From Ulota crispa (Eukaryota > Streptophyta > Bryopsida > Orthotrichales > Orthotrichaceae): a stretch of DNA of 64,000 nt. This document shows positions 11,314 to 22,548 of this stretch, one piece after another. Positions within the stretch are counted from its first letter, which is position 1. The number at the start of each line of letters is the position of its first letter. The position numbers and the translations under genes are program-made. The stretch is taken from assembly GCA_963920765.1 (NCBI GenBank), contig OY987242.1:19492002-19556001 (forward strand). The letters are read 5' to 3'. The notes beneath the pieces are model-generated. The model did not search any database and was not told the DNA's origin. It worked only from the letters and a program-made list of their open reading frames with translations.

Positions 11314-12670
11314 ATGGTGGTGATATTCATTAAAAAAACTCAAATATTTATTGAAGTAAAACATGTACTCTTTGTAGGAGTTGTTGCGCTAGTATTTTTG
11401 GCCAGAAATGGGATTTTATTGAAATTATTTCAATCAGGAATTTTCAAAAAAATTGGACCCATATGTAGTAAAGGAAGTGCATCAATTTCAAAGTCACTAA
11501 ATAAAGTTGGTGCGTGTGCAAAGATATCAAAAGTTGTGAAGACAGGACTAACAAAAACTTGTGCTTCAATGAAGAAATTAAGCGGAAAAGTATCAAAAAA
11601 ACCTTTTTTTAAGAGTACAAAAGGCATTATGGGGAAAATTAAAAAATCAGCAAAAATGCCAAACGCCTTCAAAAAAATCAAACTTACCAATATTAAACAA
11701 AAAATCTCTGGTTTGAAGAAAAAGGCGGTTCCAAAATTTAAAGGTGAGTTTAAAAAATCTTTGGCCAAAGTTAAAAAGGTGAAGGAGAAGGTTCTAAAAG
11801 AACAAAAGAAAAAGATTAAAGGAAAGAAAGCAGTAGGTGCTGCTAGTGCCGTTGGTGGTGCCAAAATTGCCAAAAGTACCAAAAGTGCCAAAAAGGTTGA
11901 CAAGATTGAAAGTTCTAAAAGCGAATTTAAGAAAAAAGACTTAACATTTGAAAATGACATGGATTTTGATATGGGAGATTTTGGGGGTGGCAAAGACTTT
12001 GATGAACTTGACAAAGATTATGACGATGATGACAATGATGTGGAAAGAGCTAATCATGTAGAAAGGATGAAAGAAATGAAAGAACAAAGAAAAGAAACAA
12101 AAAGAGAAAGAGAACTTCAAAAACAATTGAACCAAGAAGAGAAAAGAATGGAAAAAGAACAAGAACAAGATGATGAAGATGAAGAAGAGGAAGAAGAGGA
12201 TGTAGACGATGAAGAAGACGAAGAAGATGAAGACGATGAAGAAGATGAAGATGAAGACGAAGACGAAGATGAAGACAAAGATGAAGATGAAGACAAAGAT
12301 GAAGATGAAGAGAAAGAGGAAGATGAAGATGAAGACAAGGAAGAGGAAGACAAAGATAAAAATGGTGTCGAGTCTCAAAAAGTTGAAGGTGAAAAATAAA
12401 AATGATTTTTTTTACCTTCTAAAGTAAAAAAGGATTGTTTAGTTTAAGTTCATAATTTTTTTTTTGTGGTGAATTGCAGATCTTTCATTACAAGCACCAT
12501 ACAATGATGGTGATCAAACATTCTATGGTAGTGATTTGAATTCACAATTTCAACAACAAGGACTTTATGATAATTATGGGAATCCATATGAAGCACAACC
12601 CCAAATTTATCAAAATTATGATAACAATGCAACTTATAACCCATATGATTTTAATTCTTCAGCAACTTAG
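11314..12670 (+). CDS. Unrecognised Lys-rich / acidic protein, two 3' exons
   Basis: I do not recognise this protein. Exons are 11314-12388 (possibly from 11311 after TTTCTTTTAG) and 12480-12670, joined by GAAG|GTGAAA and TTGCAG|AT; the phases fit and reading ends at TAG. From the first ATG this gives 421 residues. Residues 18-41 are hydrophobic (VLFVGVVALVFLA), a possible membrane anchor. Residues 42-212 are very Lys-rich with many Ser, Gly and Ala. A charged helical stretch (about 245-285) leads into an almost pure Asp/Glu tract (about 286-350). The last exon encodes a Tyr/Asn/Gln-rich tail (YDNYGNPYEAQPQIYQNYDN). The ATG lies just after a good acceptor and is preceded by an in-frame stop, so the true start may be in an upstream exon; 4884-5026 is a candidate. 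Role unknown; polyanion/polycation binding is only a guess. Fast-evolving or lineage-specific gene is likely. Confidence 0.7.
12167..12360 (+). repeat. GAT/GAA low-complexity coding tract
   Basis: Imperfect GAN triplet repeats encode the Asp/Glu run of the gene above. They are prone to length change and also create false poly-Ser and poly-Phe frames on the other strand. Confidence 0.9.
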
Positions 12671-14327
12671 TTCAAATGAATCACTTAAATAGATTGCACA
12701 AATTGTCAAGGAAATTATTAGAATAGTCTTGCCATTAACATCACTATAAAGATGCTTTTGATATTGAATAGTTTTAATAGCTTGGTAGATTATTAGCTTT
12801 GATTAATTAATTGATTACTTTTTTTGTTTTTGAGTTTTTGATGAAAACATTAATTTGAGATACAATGATTTTTTGTTTTATGTATTTTAAACATATTAAA
12901 CCATCTTTTCACATGCTTCATTAGGCATCACCCTCAAATATTGTATGTGCCTCCTAGGCCTTTTGAATAGAAGATTGCAAGGTGATCAATAAAACAAATC
13001 TCCTACTTTTGTAAAAGCGTCATATTTTTACCAATCAATATGTTTTAAAATATTTTGCTTCATGTACCATTGTATTTATTGTTGACAGGACATGACCAAT
13101 TGTGAATTTTTAAACTGTGTGATAAGGTTTTACACAATCATTATATTATACTTTATTGCATTGAAGCCAACTTTAGGTTATAATAACTTGAGTTCCATCC
13201 GTTTCAATAAAGTGGTTGATAAAAAAAAGCCAAATAAAGAAATTGTCTTATGTCATGCTTCTTTACAATTCAATAAAATAAAGCAAAAAATGCTTATAAA
13301 TAACAACTAATAAACTTATTTCAAAATTTACCATCAATTCAACTTCAACTGCCTTTTTGCTATACATGTTTAAAGGCACTTCAAAAATCTTCATTCTTGT
13401 AAGAGCCAATAAATTTGTCATTTGCCTTGGCGTTGCTTTTTTCATTTTGAAAGATCTATCTCAATTTTTGTTCTGAGTGTTATCATTTAAAAATTGATGT
13501 TCAACAATAGTGATGTTTTTACTTGACACAATAATAGTAACTTTGATTGATGAAACAAAATACTCGAGTTTGTTCTTATACAAGGTGTTTAATCAGTTTT
13601 CTTATGCTTTAAAAGAATTACTACATCTTTGGACTCTAGAAGGTTTAAAAACCTTGAGAACTGAATAATATTATAGATAAAGTTTGTAAAAATCATGACG
13701 GTAAAATGTAAATCAAATTAGTATTGTGGTGGTTCAAACCATGCTAATAAGAAATATCCTAAAATGAAAATATGTACATACTAAAATAATTCATGTGCTT
13801 GTATGCTCAATTGACAACACAAAGTTGAGAGATTGAAAACAAAAGAAAACATATTGCAATATAATTTAAGGCAAATTCAAAAACACGCAAAGTTTTTTTT
13901 TGCAAATTGAAGAAAACAATAATTAGTCCAAGCAAATATGTTCTTCAAACCTTTTCGTGGAGTTTAATTGAATACTTAGCACCTAGTTTCTTCCTTGTAC
14001 TTGATGTAGCCCAAGGCACCTTTGCCAAGACTTGATAATCACTATAAGGTAGACTTCATCAATCTTCCAAATCACTATGTTCCTCTTTTGCATCATGTAG
14101 TTTGTCAATGTCATTTTATCCACGGTCTTTTTCTTTATTTTCACTACTTCTTTCATAAGAATTTGATTACTATTCTTGGGTTGATATCCATCAATAAGGT
14201 TTGGCTAGCTCCTTTGAGGCTCCATGCATAGATGGGACCCTCTTATATTTTTGATGAAAGGTGGTCATGTTAAGAATTTGCACACATATTCTAGATTTGA
14301 AGTAGATAAAATGGTACTAGTTTCATT
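12671..14327. other. Intergenic, AT-rich
   Basis: 3' flank of the acidic-protein gene. No further gene or clear repeat seen; the short open frames lack family resemblance. Confidence 0.55.
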
Positions 14328-14561
14328 AGGGACAATACCATTTGGTGAGCGTAAAGTGGTGAGTCTTGAGTAGGGATTCAAAAATCTATGAGCAAGAACA
14401 GATTCTCAACTCAAAATTAATGAAATAACTAAAAAGAGCAAATTTTTCAAGAGATGTTAGTTTAAGATGCACAATTATAAGTGAAATCTATTATTTTGAC
14501 AAAAAATCCCTACTCACGGCTCACAACTCACGAATCCCCGCTCATGAAATAGCATTCCCTA
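14328..14561. repeat. GTGAGC-type miniature element, copy 1 of 3
   Basis: The left end AGGGACAATACCATTTGGTG is mirrored by CTCATGAAATAGCATTCCCT. The interior has repeated words of the type CTCACNNCTCACAA and GAGC. Related copies are at 23696-23949 and 35104-35340. Confidence 0.65.
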
Positions 14562-15339
14562 GTGTGCACATATCAATTCTGTATATAAAGCACCATATTG
14601 TTGATTATTGATGGTAATAAAGAGAGATGGCGGATATTTACTTTTTGTTATATAAGTATCCAATCCCTTCAAAAAACATTCACTTAGCATGACATACACT
14701 AGCTTGAAGAAAGGTTGCCTTTCCCTCTCTTCAGGTATCATCCACAAACTTCATCATAACAAAACAAAAACAAAAAACAAAACAAAAACAAAAACAAAAA
14801 AAAGTTTTTTCTTTTTTTCTTTTTTCTTTTTTCATGATTCCTATGCAAGTATTGAGCTCCAATTCTTGACTAAACATAGAGATCATTACAAAAATAGCTG
14901 AGACAACGTGTTATTTTGACCTACTGAGCCTTGACTTTTGTAGTTTAAGTCAAAGTAATTAGTGATTAGAAGAGCCACAAGTTTACTCTAAATATCACCA
15001 CAAAGGCCTAGACCTTGTGAGATAGACAATTCCATTCAAAAACAACCTCATAAGGTGCTAGAATAACAAATCTAGCTTAAACTCCCTAAACACCATGATA
15101 GTTCTTCTAACCAAAAAAACTATGATAATCTATGACACTACTATGCTCTACGAGCCAAAGTTGTCATCTCCCTATATGATATAAATACTTCTATGAGTGA
15201 AATACCATGGAAAACTTCCAGCAATAAGCAAGGGCAACAAAAATAGCAAAAGTGGGAAACTACTAGTCTACATTGCCTTAAGGACATAGCTACTTGTACT
15301 CTATTAGTAATACTCGGATGAAAAGCTGGATTTTTTTAA
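14562..15339. other. Intergenic, no gene seen
   Basis: Contains an A-rich CAAAAA microsatellite-like run near 14760-14810 and nothing else that can be supported. Confidence 0.5.
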
Positions 15340-16276
15340 GAACAAGCTTTTTATAGCAAAAGCCGATGCCTTCACTGATAAGGACCTGCATGCAATCTGG
15401 TCAAAGGCAATATACTGCAGTAAAATATTACTGAAGCTGGAGTTTATCTGATTACTCACATGAGCCGGCATTGAGCCATACGGCTTATAACCCTAAGCTC
15501 TGTCATTAAGCCAGATACTCATTTTGAAAAATTTCGAGGGGAGCTTCCCGCGATAAGGGCAATGCTCTACCCTAATCCGGCCTAACTTCTGCAGGGGTAT
15601 CCGACCATGCACCTCTGAGCGGCCAGTGAGCACAGATGCTGATACGCTGATCACCGTAGCTTAGTATTTGTCCCTTCTGCTTATGGAGCGTAGCAATACA
15701 GTACGCTAAGTAACATGCGCTGCTTATGAACTTTCGGGAGACTGGGAGGTGTAGTCGTTTCCTCATTGCTGGACTGAAACTACTTGCAAAACTTTTTGCA
15801 ATATGGCCTCATCACAATCTATATCTACACAGGTTCTTATTTCTTTGAGGTTGCTTTAAGTAGTGCTTGTTGCTTTGTTCTTTCTCAATTGCCCTTGTGA
15901 ATGAGATAACAACCGCTATAACCTGTAGATACATGTTGCATCTTCTCTCAACTAACATTGGATTGTTGGGCTGATTGGGATGGGCACAGGTGAGGATTAT
16001 AGCCTCTTGGTTCGATTGGCAAATGCAAGTTTCACACTACTACCTCTAGATTACTTGTGAAAAGTCCCCATGGTCTATTTGCTAAATGTTATGAGCTACA
16101 TACTTTGGTACGTGCTGTGATACACTTTTTGGACTATTGTGGATTTTTTGAAGTCCCTAGGAGAGGCCACGGATCCCCAGTATGCTAGCTTAATGCATGA
16201 AACTCTCAGTATTCAGCACGGCCACTTAACCAAAAGCTGGCTCATGCTCGGTGTGCATGTTTAAAAAAAAAAAACA
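15340..16276. other. GC-richer island of unknown nature ending in poly(A)
   Basis: Base composition rises clearly above the flanks and the segment ends in a run of A (about 16263-16274), as a retrotransposed copy might. A 64-codon minus-strand frame (15572-15766) and a plus-strand start reading ADAFTDKDLHAIWSKAIYCS near 15360 are not recognised. No snRNA, SRP RNA or tRNA signature could be matched by eye. A decayed retro-element or pseudogene is the likeliest reading. Confidence 0.35.
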
Positions 16277-16664
16277 CATAAGTCTAGCTCTACCTCTGTT
16301 TCTCGCTTGTTTCCAGCTTCTGCTTTTTTATTGCATCGTTTTCAGACTCAGAAGAGGTTACACAAAGGGTACACTGGATATATAGATCCAAGGTATTATC
16401 CGGATCATCCTTGACCTTGAGAATCAATGTTTATGCGGATGACTCTAAAAAGAAAATAAAGCATAAGTATAAGCAGTGTAGTCTTACAGCAGTATCACTG
16501 TTTTGCCAGGCTCTTACATGCAAAAGTATAACCTTTGCAAATAATTGTCTTAGGCGGCAAAGAAAATACTTAATGTAAGCTTTTGCATTGGAGACTTATA
16601 TACAAGCTCCTACACTAGATTTTAAATAAGTGCCCAAAACAGACCGGGATGTACTATAAAAACA

Positions 16665-16780
16665 TTTTTTTAACCACATCAACGTATGTGCACTAAATTG
16701 AGCATCTCTTTCATAAACTCTCTGATAGATTCAGTCAAGTGTCCTCTTAGCTATTGATGGGTGTGGAATATTCCACTCTT
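16665..16780. repeat. Miniature-repeat relic
   Basis: Contains ACATCAACGTATGTGCACTA, CATAAACTCTCTGATAGATT and GGGTGTGGAATATTCCAC. The same words appear in inverted order at about 56197-56310, so these are two copies of one repeat in opposite orientation. Confidence 0.65.
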
Positions 16781-16886
16781 TAGTTGGAGAGAGGGTAGGC
16801 TTGCTGAGTGCTACTGAATGTTATGGAGAAAGATTGTTGTGGGAAGAGTTGTTAATACAAGGGGGCTAGAAAGGAAGAATAAAGAA

Positions 16887-17288
16887 GGGAATGCCTATAG
16901 AGACACCCACAGTTGCTGCATGGACACCCCTATAGCCCAGCCTATTAAATTTGAGATTACTATTATGTTAAATTATGAAATAAAATCAAAACAATATTTT
17001 AGCGCACATATACATCTACAAGCACAGGGAACATATAACAAATATGTCTCATTTGTGACATGATCAAGAGTTAAACTTACAAATGAAGGGAGCAATTAGT
17101 TTAACTCTTGATCATGTCACAAATGAGACATAATTTTTATATGTTCCCTACGCTTGTGGACACAAATGTGCACTAAAATATTGTTTTGATTTTATTTCAT
17201 ATATCAACGTAAAAATAATCTTAAATTTAATAGGTTGGACTACAAGGGTGTCCACGTAGCAACTAGAGATGTCTCCCTAATTATTCCC
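16887..17288. repeat. Foldback element, ~400 bp
   Basis: Arms meet near 17088. GTGACATGATCAAGAGTTAA is mirrored exactly as TTAACTCTTGATCATGTCAC, and CCTATTAAATTT and GTGGACACCC recur inverted at 17230-17260. It is non-coding. Confidence 0.85.
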
Positions 17289-17547
17289 ATAAATTTTTTG
17301 TGAAAGACACAGTATCATTTTGCCCGCAATGTTACTAAGACTAAATTAACCACAATTTATTATATTAGATGCTTTTGGAAGTGGTTGATTGAACACAACA
17401 TAGAGCTAAACCTAACCAAATCCTACCAATCCAAGTGACCACCCCAGAATATGTATGACTTCTTATCACCAGGTGATTCTCTCCTAACACAATATTTTAA
17501 AAACAAGTCCAAAAAAACAAAAACAGCATATATCTTAAAAAAGAAAC
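17289..17547. other. Intergenic, no gene seen
   Basis: Nothing supportable. Confidence 0.4.
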
Positions 17548-17787
17548 TTAACTCTTAAAAGACCGAGGAACCCTTTGCAGTCAATACAATATTTAGTATT
17601 TTCTTGTATTTGGAATGCATCCACACCTTTTTTACATTTGAGATCAACAAAGAAATTAGAATATAGATCAATGCGGTTCTAGTGAGCTAGTCAAGATCCC
17701 AAATTAAAACTTTTTATTGGTAGCAAATGTCAGTTATACAACAGCATATTTACTATGTAATACGTAGAGCGGTCCTTTAAGGGTTAA
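17548..17787. repeat. Short TTAA-bordered element, 232 bp core
   Basis: TTAA-CTCTTAAAAGACC at the left and GGTCCTTTAAGGG-TTAA at the right. The interior is an inverted copy of the element at 28251-28482, for example ATTGGTAGCAAATG here and CATTTGCTACCAAT there. Confidence 0.8.
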
Positions 17788-18490
17788 AATAACCACCTCA
17801 GCTTCCTAAAAAGCTACTAAGATTTTTACCTTCACCATAAAATATTGAATGCACTTTAGTCACACCTAATCCATAATTTGTCCGTCTAAGAGCTCAGGTC
17901 AAAGATTGTAATGAGGAAAAAGGTAGGTAACCACAATAGTGAAGAGTCATAACCAACCCTTTTCCTTTATTACCCAACTATGGTGGGGCATGGTGGGGAT
18001 TTCCCATGCCCTGCTATAAAAGGGTGAATAAAAATATTCAGGTTTGAAAAACCAAGAACAAGAAAAGTCTAACCACTAGTGTTCTCATGTAAACAAACTG
18101 AAAGCAAAGGCTTTAGAAACACCAGGTGACAACACATCATCACAGAACATAATCCACAGCATTGAAACTATGTACGTGCGGGAAGACCCAAATGTGTTCA
18201 AGTCACTACAAGAGACATGATGCCATCAGAAGCCTACACATCTGCAATTCAAGTCAAGAAAAGGAGTTTGATCTTTTGGAACGTCTCAGGACTACAATTC
18301 CACTATCATTACGATGTTGAATACAATATGAAGAGTAGCAACATGTACATGTAAATGTGTGATTCATGAACAAACCTCAAGATATAGACGTGCACTTTCC
18401 AGTCTCAAGGTCTGGGTAGTGCAAACTCAAACGAGAGGGCAGGATTAGCCCGATGAGAAGCGAACAGGTCACAAAACTTGACATAAAAAC
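17788..18490. other. 3' flank of the cyclophilin gene
   Basis: Somewhat GC-richer than average. It probably contains the 3' untranslated region of the minus-strand gene that ends at 18491. A small palindrome around GGTGGGGATTTCCC lies near 17990. The polyadenylation site cannot be placed. Confidence 0.5.
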
Positions 18491-20836
18491 TCAGTCAATG
18501 ACCAAGGTTTTGAGGATTTTCACATCATGAATAGGCCTGCATTTCACATGATCGCAAATGTTAATGATAACGAGCACAAGACAACATAATATACGCACAC
18601 ATATTTGAAATCTAGGATGCTACAACGAATAGAAAAACCTGTGCTGCGTTCACTTTAGTGAACACACAGAAATATAGACTGCCTCCACAAGAAAACAACT
18701 GCGAACCACTCCATCTACTACTCCAATTAGACGCACATTGCTAGAGAGTTCAGTAGAACTCCTTCCTGCCGCAACAGATATCAACGCAACCCTTAACTTG
18801 AGACACTCAATAGCAATTCAAAACCGGCTTTCTAAGACAAACATGATAAATTTTAGTACTCTTAAACTTATAAGATGAATTTCCTCAGCGAGAGGAACTA
18901 AAACAACCAAAGCGATACAACAAAGGGCGTCATTCATTATCTCGACGCACCTGTCATGTTTGTCAGTTCCAACCATACCAAGCCGTTTCACCACGTCCAT
19001 TCCCTTGTAAACCCTACCAAATATTGTGTGCTTTGCTGCAAGACAAGTCGCGAAGTGAGAAACTCACAGATCGATCTGAATGAACCTTTAAAATTATTCC
19101 AACTCCTAAACATGCCTCAAAAATTAGTATTTAGTAGAGTCTCCTTCCTAAATTTATCAAATTATTATCAAAACTGAGAGGAAGAAAACAAGGTCCGAAG
19201 AGGAGGGCGTACAATCTAGCCATGGAGTCGGGCCAAGAGTAATGAAAAATTGACTGCCATTGGTGTTAGGTCCTGAGTTTGCCATTGAAAGAATGCCTGC
19301 TCCAGTGTGCTTCAGATCTCTTTTAATCTCGTCTTCAAATTTTGATCTGTAAATTTACGCGTGAGGTCACGCAGGCATGAAGAGAATACACCTAAACGCA
19401 CGATCTCTAGGAGTACTCATTAAACCCAAAGTTTGGATCGTACAGTAATCCAGTAGCAACAATTTACATTGAATGACTTCTTCAAGTAGCTACAGAGTTC
19501 AAAACACCATCCAAACTTTGCGTTCCACGAGTCACGAACAGAACCTCTTGCCAATTTCAGACATTTGCATGTAAATCAGGTGTAGGACTCAAAAAGAACA
19601 GTATGCCATGTGTTCATTAGTCTTGGGTGCAAAGGTTACAAAACTTGGAATAACTGACAAAACTTGCGTGTACAACCACCATCTACAAAAACGATCTGCT
19701 AGCTGTATATCGATGAGCATACCCGTAAATCGATTCGCCACCTCTGCCAGTGCCCGTCGGATCCCCTCCTTGAATCATAAAATTCTGTCACCAAGATTGA
19801 ATTATTGTAAATCCTCAGGGAAATGATGTGGTTAGGGATTGTAAGATCTAACTTGCCATAACCTGTAAGAAACAACCACCTACACTCTTAGCGCCACATG
19901 CTTAGATTTTCCTAGCATAAACACGCCGGAATAAAATAAGAATGTGCTATCGCATAAACGATACGAAGAAGACAACACATATTTGAAGAGAAATACATCA
20001 ACGTCTATATTGGTGAAATCATACAAAAACCCCCATAAATCTAAGATGCACCATCCTACTAATGTCAACATTACTGAAAGTTAAGTACCATTATTTGAGT
20101 GAGTCAAACTCAATACCATATAGTTAGTGTACCCAGTCACAAGCTGACCTTGATTACACGGTGGAAAAGAACATTGTTGTAGTAGGCTCTGCGTGAAAGC
20201 TCCAAAAAGTTCCTGCAAGTTTTGGGCGCATGCTTCATGTACAGCTGTAGACAGAACATAGAACAATATCAACATTTGCTATATGAATCATCTCGTATAC
20301 TCAGTTTCTTTAGTGTCAAGAAAACACTGAAGACAGCTACTGCCGGGACTTAAAAGTACATTTCTTCAGGTTCAAAGAAACCTACAAACATGCAACAAAC
20401 CATAGCAGTCTAAAGTTTGGCTCCATGAAATCTCAACGTAATGTGATGCTATGTAGACATACACAACATTAGGAATGAATTCAAAGGTAGGTTAAACCAG
20501 CTCGCTACATACCTAACACTCCGATATATGAAATACTGTTCCTTTTCGTCAGAATTAAATCACGCATACTACTCTGCATCTCCAGTTTATCACAGTTTAC
20601 TTATAAACAAAAAGAATAATGATGATTACTCGACCAGCACAGTATCCCCAGGGCCAGCACACATGAAGTGAAGACACGAAACGTCCTAGAGAGAAGCAAT
20701 AGGAATGCAGTAGATTCCACGACGGCGACGACAAGGAAAGAAAACAGAGCAGGCGGTACAAAGGAATGCGTACCTCCACAGTAACGTCGCCCACGGTAGT
20801 GTGAAGGACCACCTGAGGAGCCTCGAGCTCCGCCAT
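18491..20836 (-). CDS. CYP18-2: Cyclophilin, PPIL1/CYP18-2 type peptidyl-prolyl isomerase
   Basis: Peptidyl-prolyl cis-trans isomerase of the single-domain PPIL1 branch, known in other eukaryotes as a spliceosome-associated factor. Six exons read on the minus strand: 20774-20836, 20149-20244, 19723-19784, 19213-19346, 18951-19035 and 18491-18536. All junctions are GT-AG and in phase, giving 161 residues, the usual length for the family. Conserved motifs are [35 protein letters not shown] (with the catalytic Arg of FHR and the Phe/Gln that follow), [44 protein letters not shown] and [10 protein letters not shown] at the C-terminus. The Trp linked to cyclosporin binding and the His of KHT are kept. 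The usual LDGKH reads LDSKH and MANAG reads MANSG, both mild changes. The start is the first ATG after a GC-rich leader. The gene appears functional. Confidence 0.93.
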
Positions 20837-20889
20837 CGCTGCGCTGCTGATCAGCAAGCACCAAGTGCGCGGGGGTGCAGCAAACAGAA

Positions 20890-20898
20890 TTAGGGTTT
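20890..20898 (-). promoter_or_regulatory. Telo-box in the 5' region of the cyclophilin gene
   Basis: AAACCCTAA on the minus strand, about 55-60 bp before the start codon, inside a CT-rich leader. Telo-boxes of this sequence are known in 5' regions of growth- and translation-related plant genes; here the function is inferred from position only. Confidence 0.5.
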
Positions 20899-20968
20899 GG
20901 GACTTTAGAGTGAGCTCGAGCATGGGGCCTCGAAATATTACCGCAAATAATCCACACGTATAAGGTAT

Positions 20969-21222
20969 GTACAGTACAGTACTGTACAATGGGGGGACAA
21001 AAAGATTGGGAAATTTCAACCTAACATCCAACTTCCCACAAATCTATTCTTATGAGACTCCGAGCTAAAATCAAAAATCAAACTTGAAGATGTTATGTTG
21101 TACTTGAAGACATTATGCATTTTCAAACTTCATTATAGTCTTTCGGGTCTCAAATGAATGGATCTGTGGAGAGTTGGGTACTTGGGTGTTGGGCTGAGAT
21201 TTCTCAATTTTTTTGTCCCCCC
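20969..21222. repeat. Short inverted-repeat element beside the cyclophilin promoter
   Basis: GTACAGTACTGTAC precedes GGGGGGACAAAAAGATTG at 20991, and TTTTTTTGTCCCCCC closes the element at 21222. The ends match those of the palindrome at 9169-10056. It begins only about 130-150 bp upstream of the cyclophilin start codon, so it probably marks the outer limit of the core promoter. Confidence 0.7.
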
Positions 21223-21225
21223 TTC

Positions 21226-22101
21226 GTATAGTCGGGTTCATTAATCTTATGAACTGTCCTTTTGAAGCATTCAAATTTTTGAATGAAACATGGAGTACAA
21301 TTGGTATAGTTTTGTCCAAAAATTTATCATTGCATTCTCACATAATCCCAATCAAGCGTACCAAATATCAATTTCAGAAAAGCAAAACTTCATTTTTTGT
21401 GAAATTTCAAAGCAAAATTCCATGGTTTTACATGGTATTTTATTAAAAAGAATTGGTGAGGAATTTTTGAGATTTGATTTCATGGGTACAAAGGAAACAT
21501 CCATATGCACATCTTCCATGCTAAAAAATACCCCCTTAAGTAACAAAAATTTGATCAATAAAAGATTCAATGAGACTTGTGATAGGCCCAAATCTTGGAT
21601 TTTTATTTTATTTTATGAAAATCAAATTTTGTTGTTTGACTCAAATAGTGTGACTAAGTTTGTATCTTTGAATATGATATCTTGTTTACTTGATGAAATG
21701 CTAGTTAAAAAATAAAGATATGTATATTATAAGATTTGGGTCTACCACAAGTTTCATTGAATCTTTTATTGATCAAATTTTTGTTACTTAAGGGGGTATT
21801 TTTTAGCATGGAAGATGTGCATATGGATGTTTCCTTTGTACCCATGAAATCAAATCTCAAAAATTCCTCACCAATTCTTTTTAATAAAATACCATGTAAA
21901 ACCATGGAATTTTGCTTTGAAATTTCACGAAAAATGAAGTTTTGCTTTTTTTGAAATTGATATTAGGTATGCTTAATTGGGATTATGTGAGAATGCAATG
22001 ATAAATTTTTGGACAAAAATTAACCAATCGTACTCCACGTTTAATTAAAAAAATTGAACGCCTCAAAGGGCAGTTCGTAAGATTAATGGACCCAACTATA
22101 C
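21226..22101. repeat. Large foldback element, 876 bp
   Basis: A near-symmetric palindrome with its centre at 21663-21664. GTATAGTCGGGTTCATTAAT at the left mirrors ATTAATGGACCCAACTATAC at the right, and CATCCATATGCACATCTTCC mirrors GGAAGATGTGCATATGGATG. The core also matches the foldback trio at 7.7-10.1 kb. Long open frames here are translations of the two arms, not genes. Confidence 0.9.
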
Positions 22102-22548
22102 ATGGTGACAAATCATGGACAAATTGCAAACATCATAGTTTCCCACTTTGGTTGATTGTGTTCCTAGAAAAAAGATTTTCTGTTTCTAATCGAGAAAGAA
22201 GCACTACCAAAGTGGCTACACCCATAAGCATCAAACTAAGGGTTTTGAACTTGATGAGTATCAATAAACAACTAGCAAATTATAGGATCCTATTAGGAAC
22301 AGAAAATAATAAGTTTGCAGCGTTTGGAATTTATAATTTGGGTACTGTGAGAATAAGTTGTGAATTTTTAAAGAGCAAACTACCATTGCACTCATAACCA
22401 CTTTCAAGATTTTATGTTCACATGTTGTACATCCTTGTCATTACATCTATCCATTTCCACAGATTTTCCAAGATTTTAGAGGTGACAGCTATGGGGACAT
22501 TGACGCTTATGGGTGTACATACCTTAAGTTAAAGGACACTTGGACACT
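22102..22548. other. Intergenic, repeat relic
   Basis: Contains CGCTTATGGGTGTACATACC near 22504, a word related to 54620 and 16740. No gene seen. Confidence 0.4.

Noticed and set aside
11430-12014. 194-codon minus-strand frame
   Set aside because: Antisense of the Lys-rich exon; the plus-strand frame has splice sites and a matching terminal exon, this one has none.
11941-12378. Long minus-strand frames rich in Phe/Ile or Ser opposite the acidic exon
   Set aside because: They are complements of GAN/GAA triplets encoding the Asp/Glu tract; composition is an automatic consequence and no other support exists.
15485-15500. ATAACCCTAAG, resembling a telomerase RNA template
   Set aside because: Does not match a plant telomere template of at least one and a half repeats and has no supporting structure.
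16000-16040. GGTTCGATTGGC, resembling a tRNA T-loop
   Set aside because: No D-arm, anticodon stem or acceptor pairing can be drawn around it.
20597-21031. 144-codon minus-strand frame around cyclophilin exon 1
   Set aside because: Only 20774-20836 is coding; the rest is leader and intron 1, as shown by the donor GTACGC and the match of exon 2 to the family.
21290-21954. Two similar proteins on opposite strands
   Set aside because: They are the two arms of one palindrome translated in opposite directions.
22086-22397. 103-codon plus-strand frame
   Set aside because: Begins in the right end of a foldback and matches no family; treated as chance.
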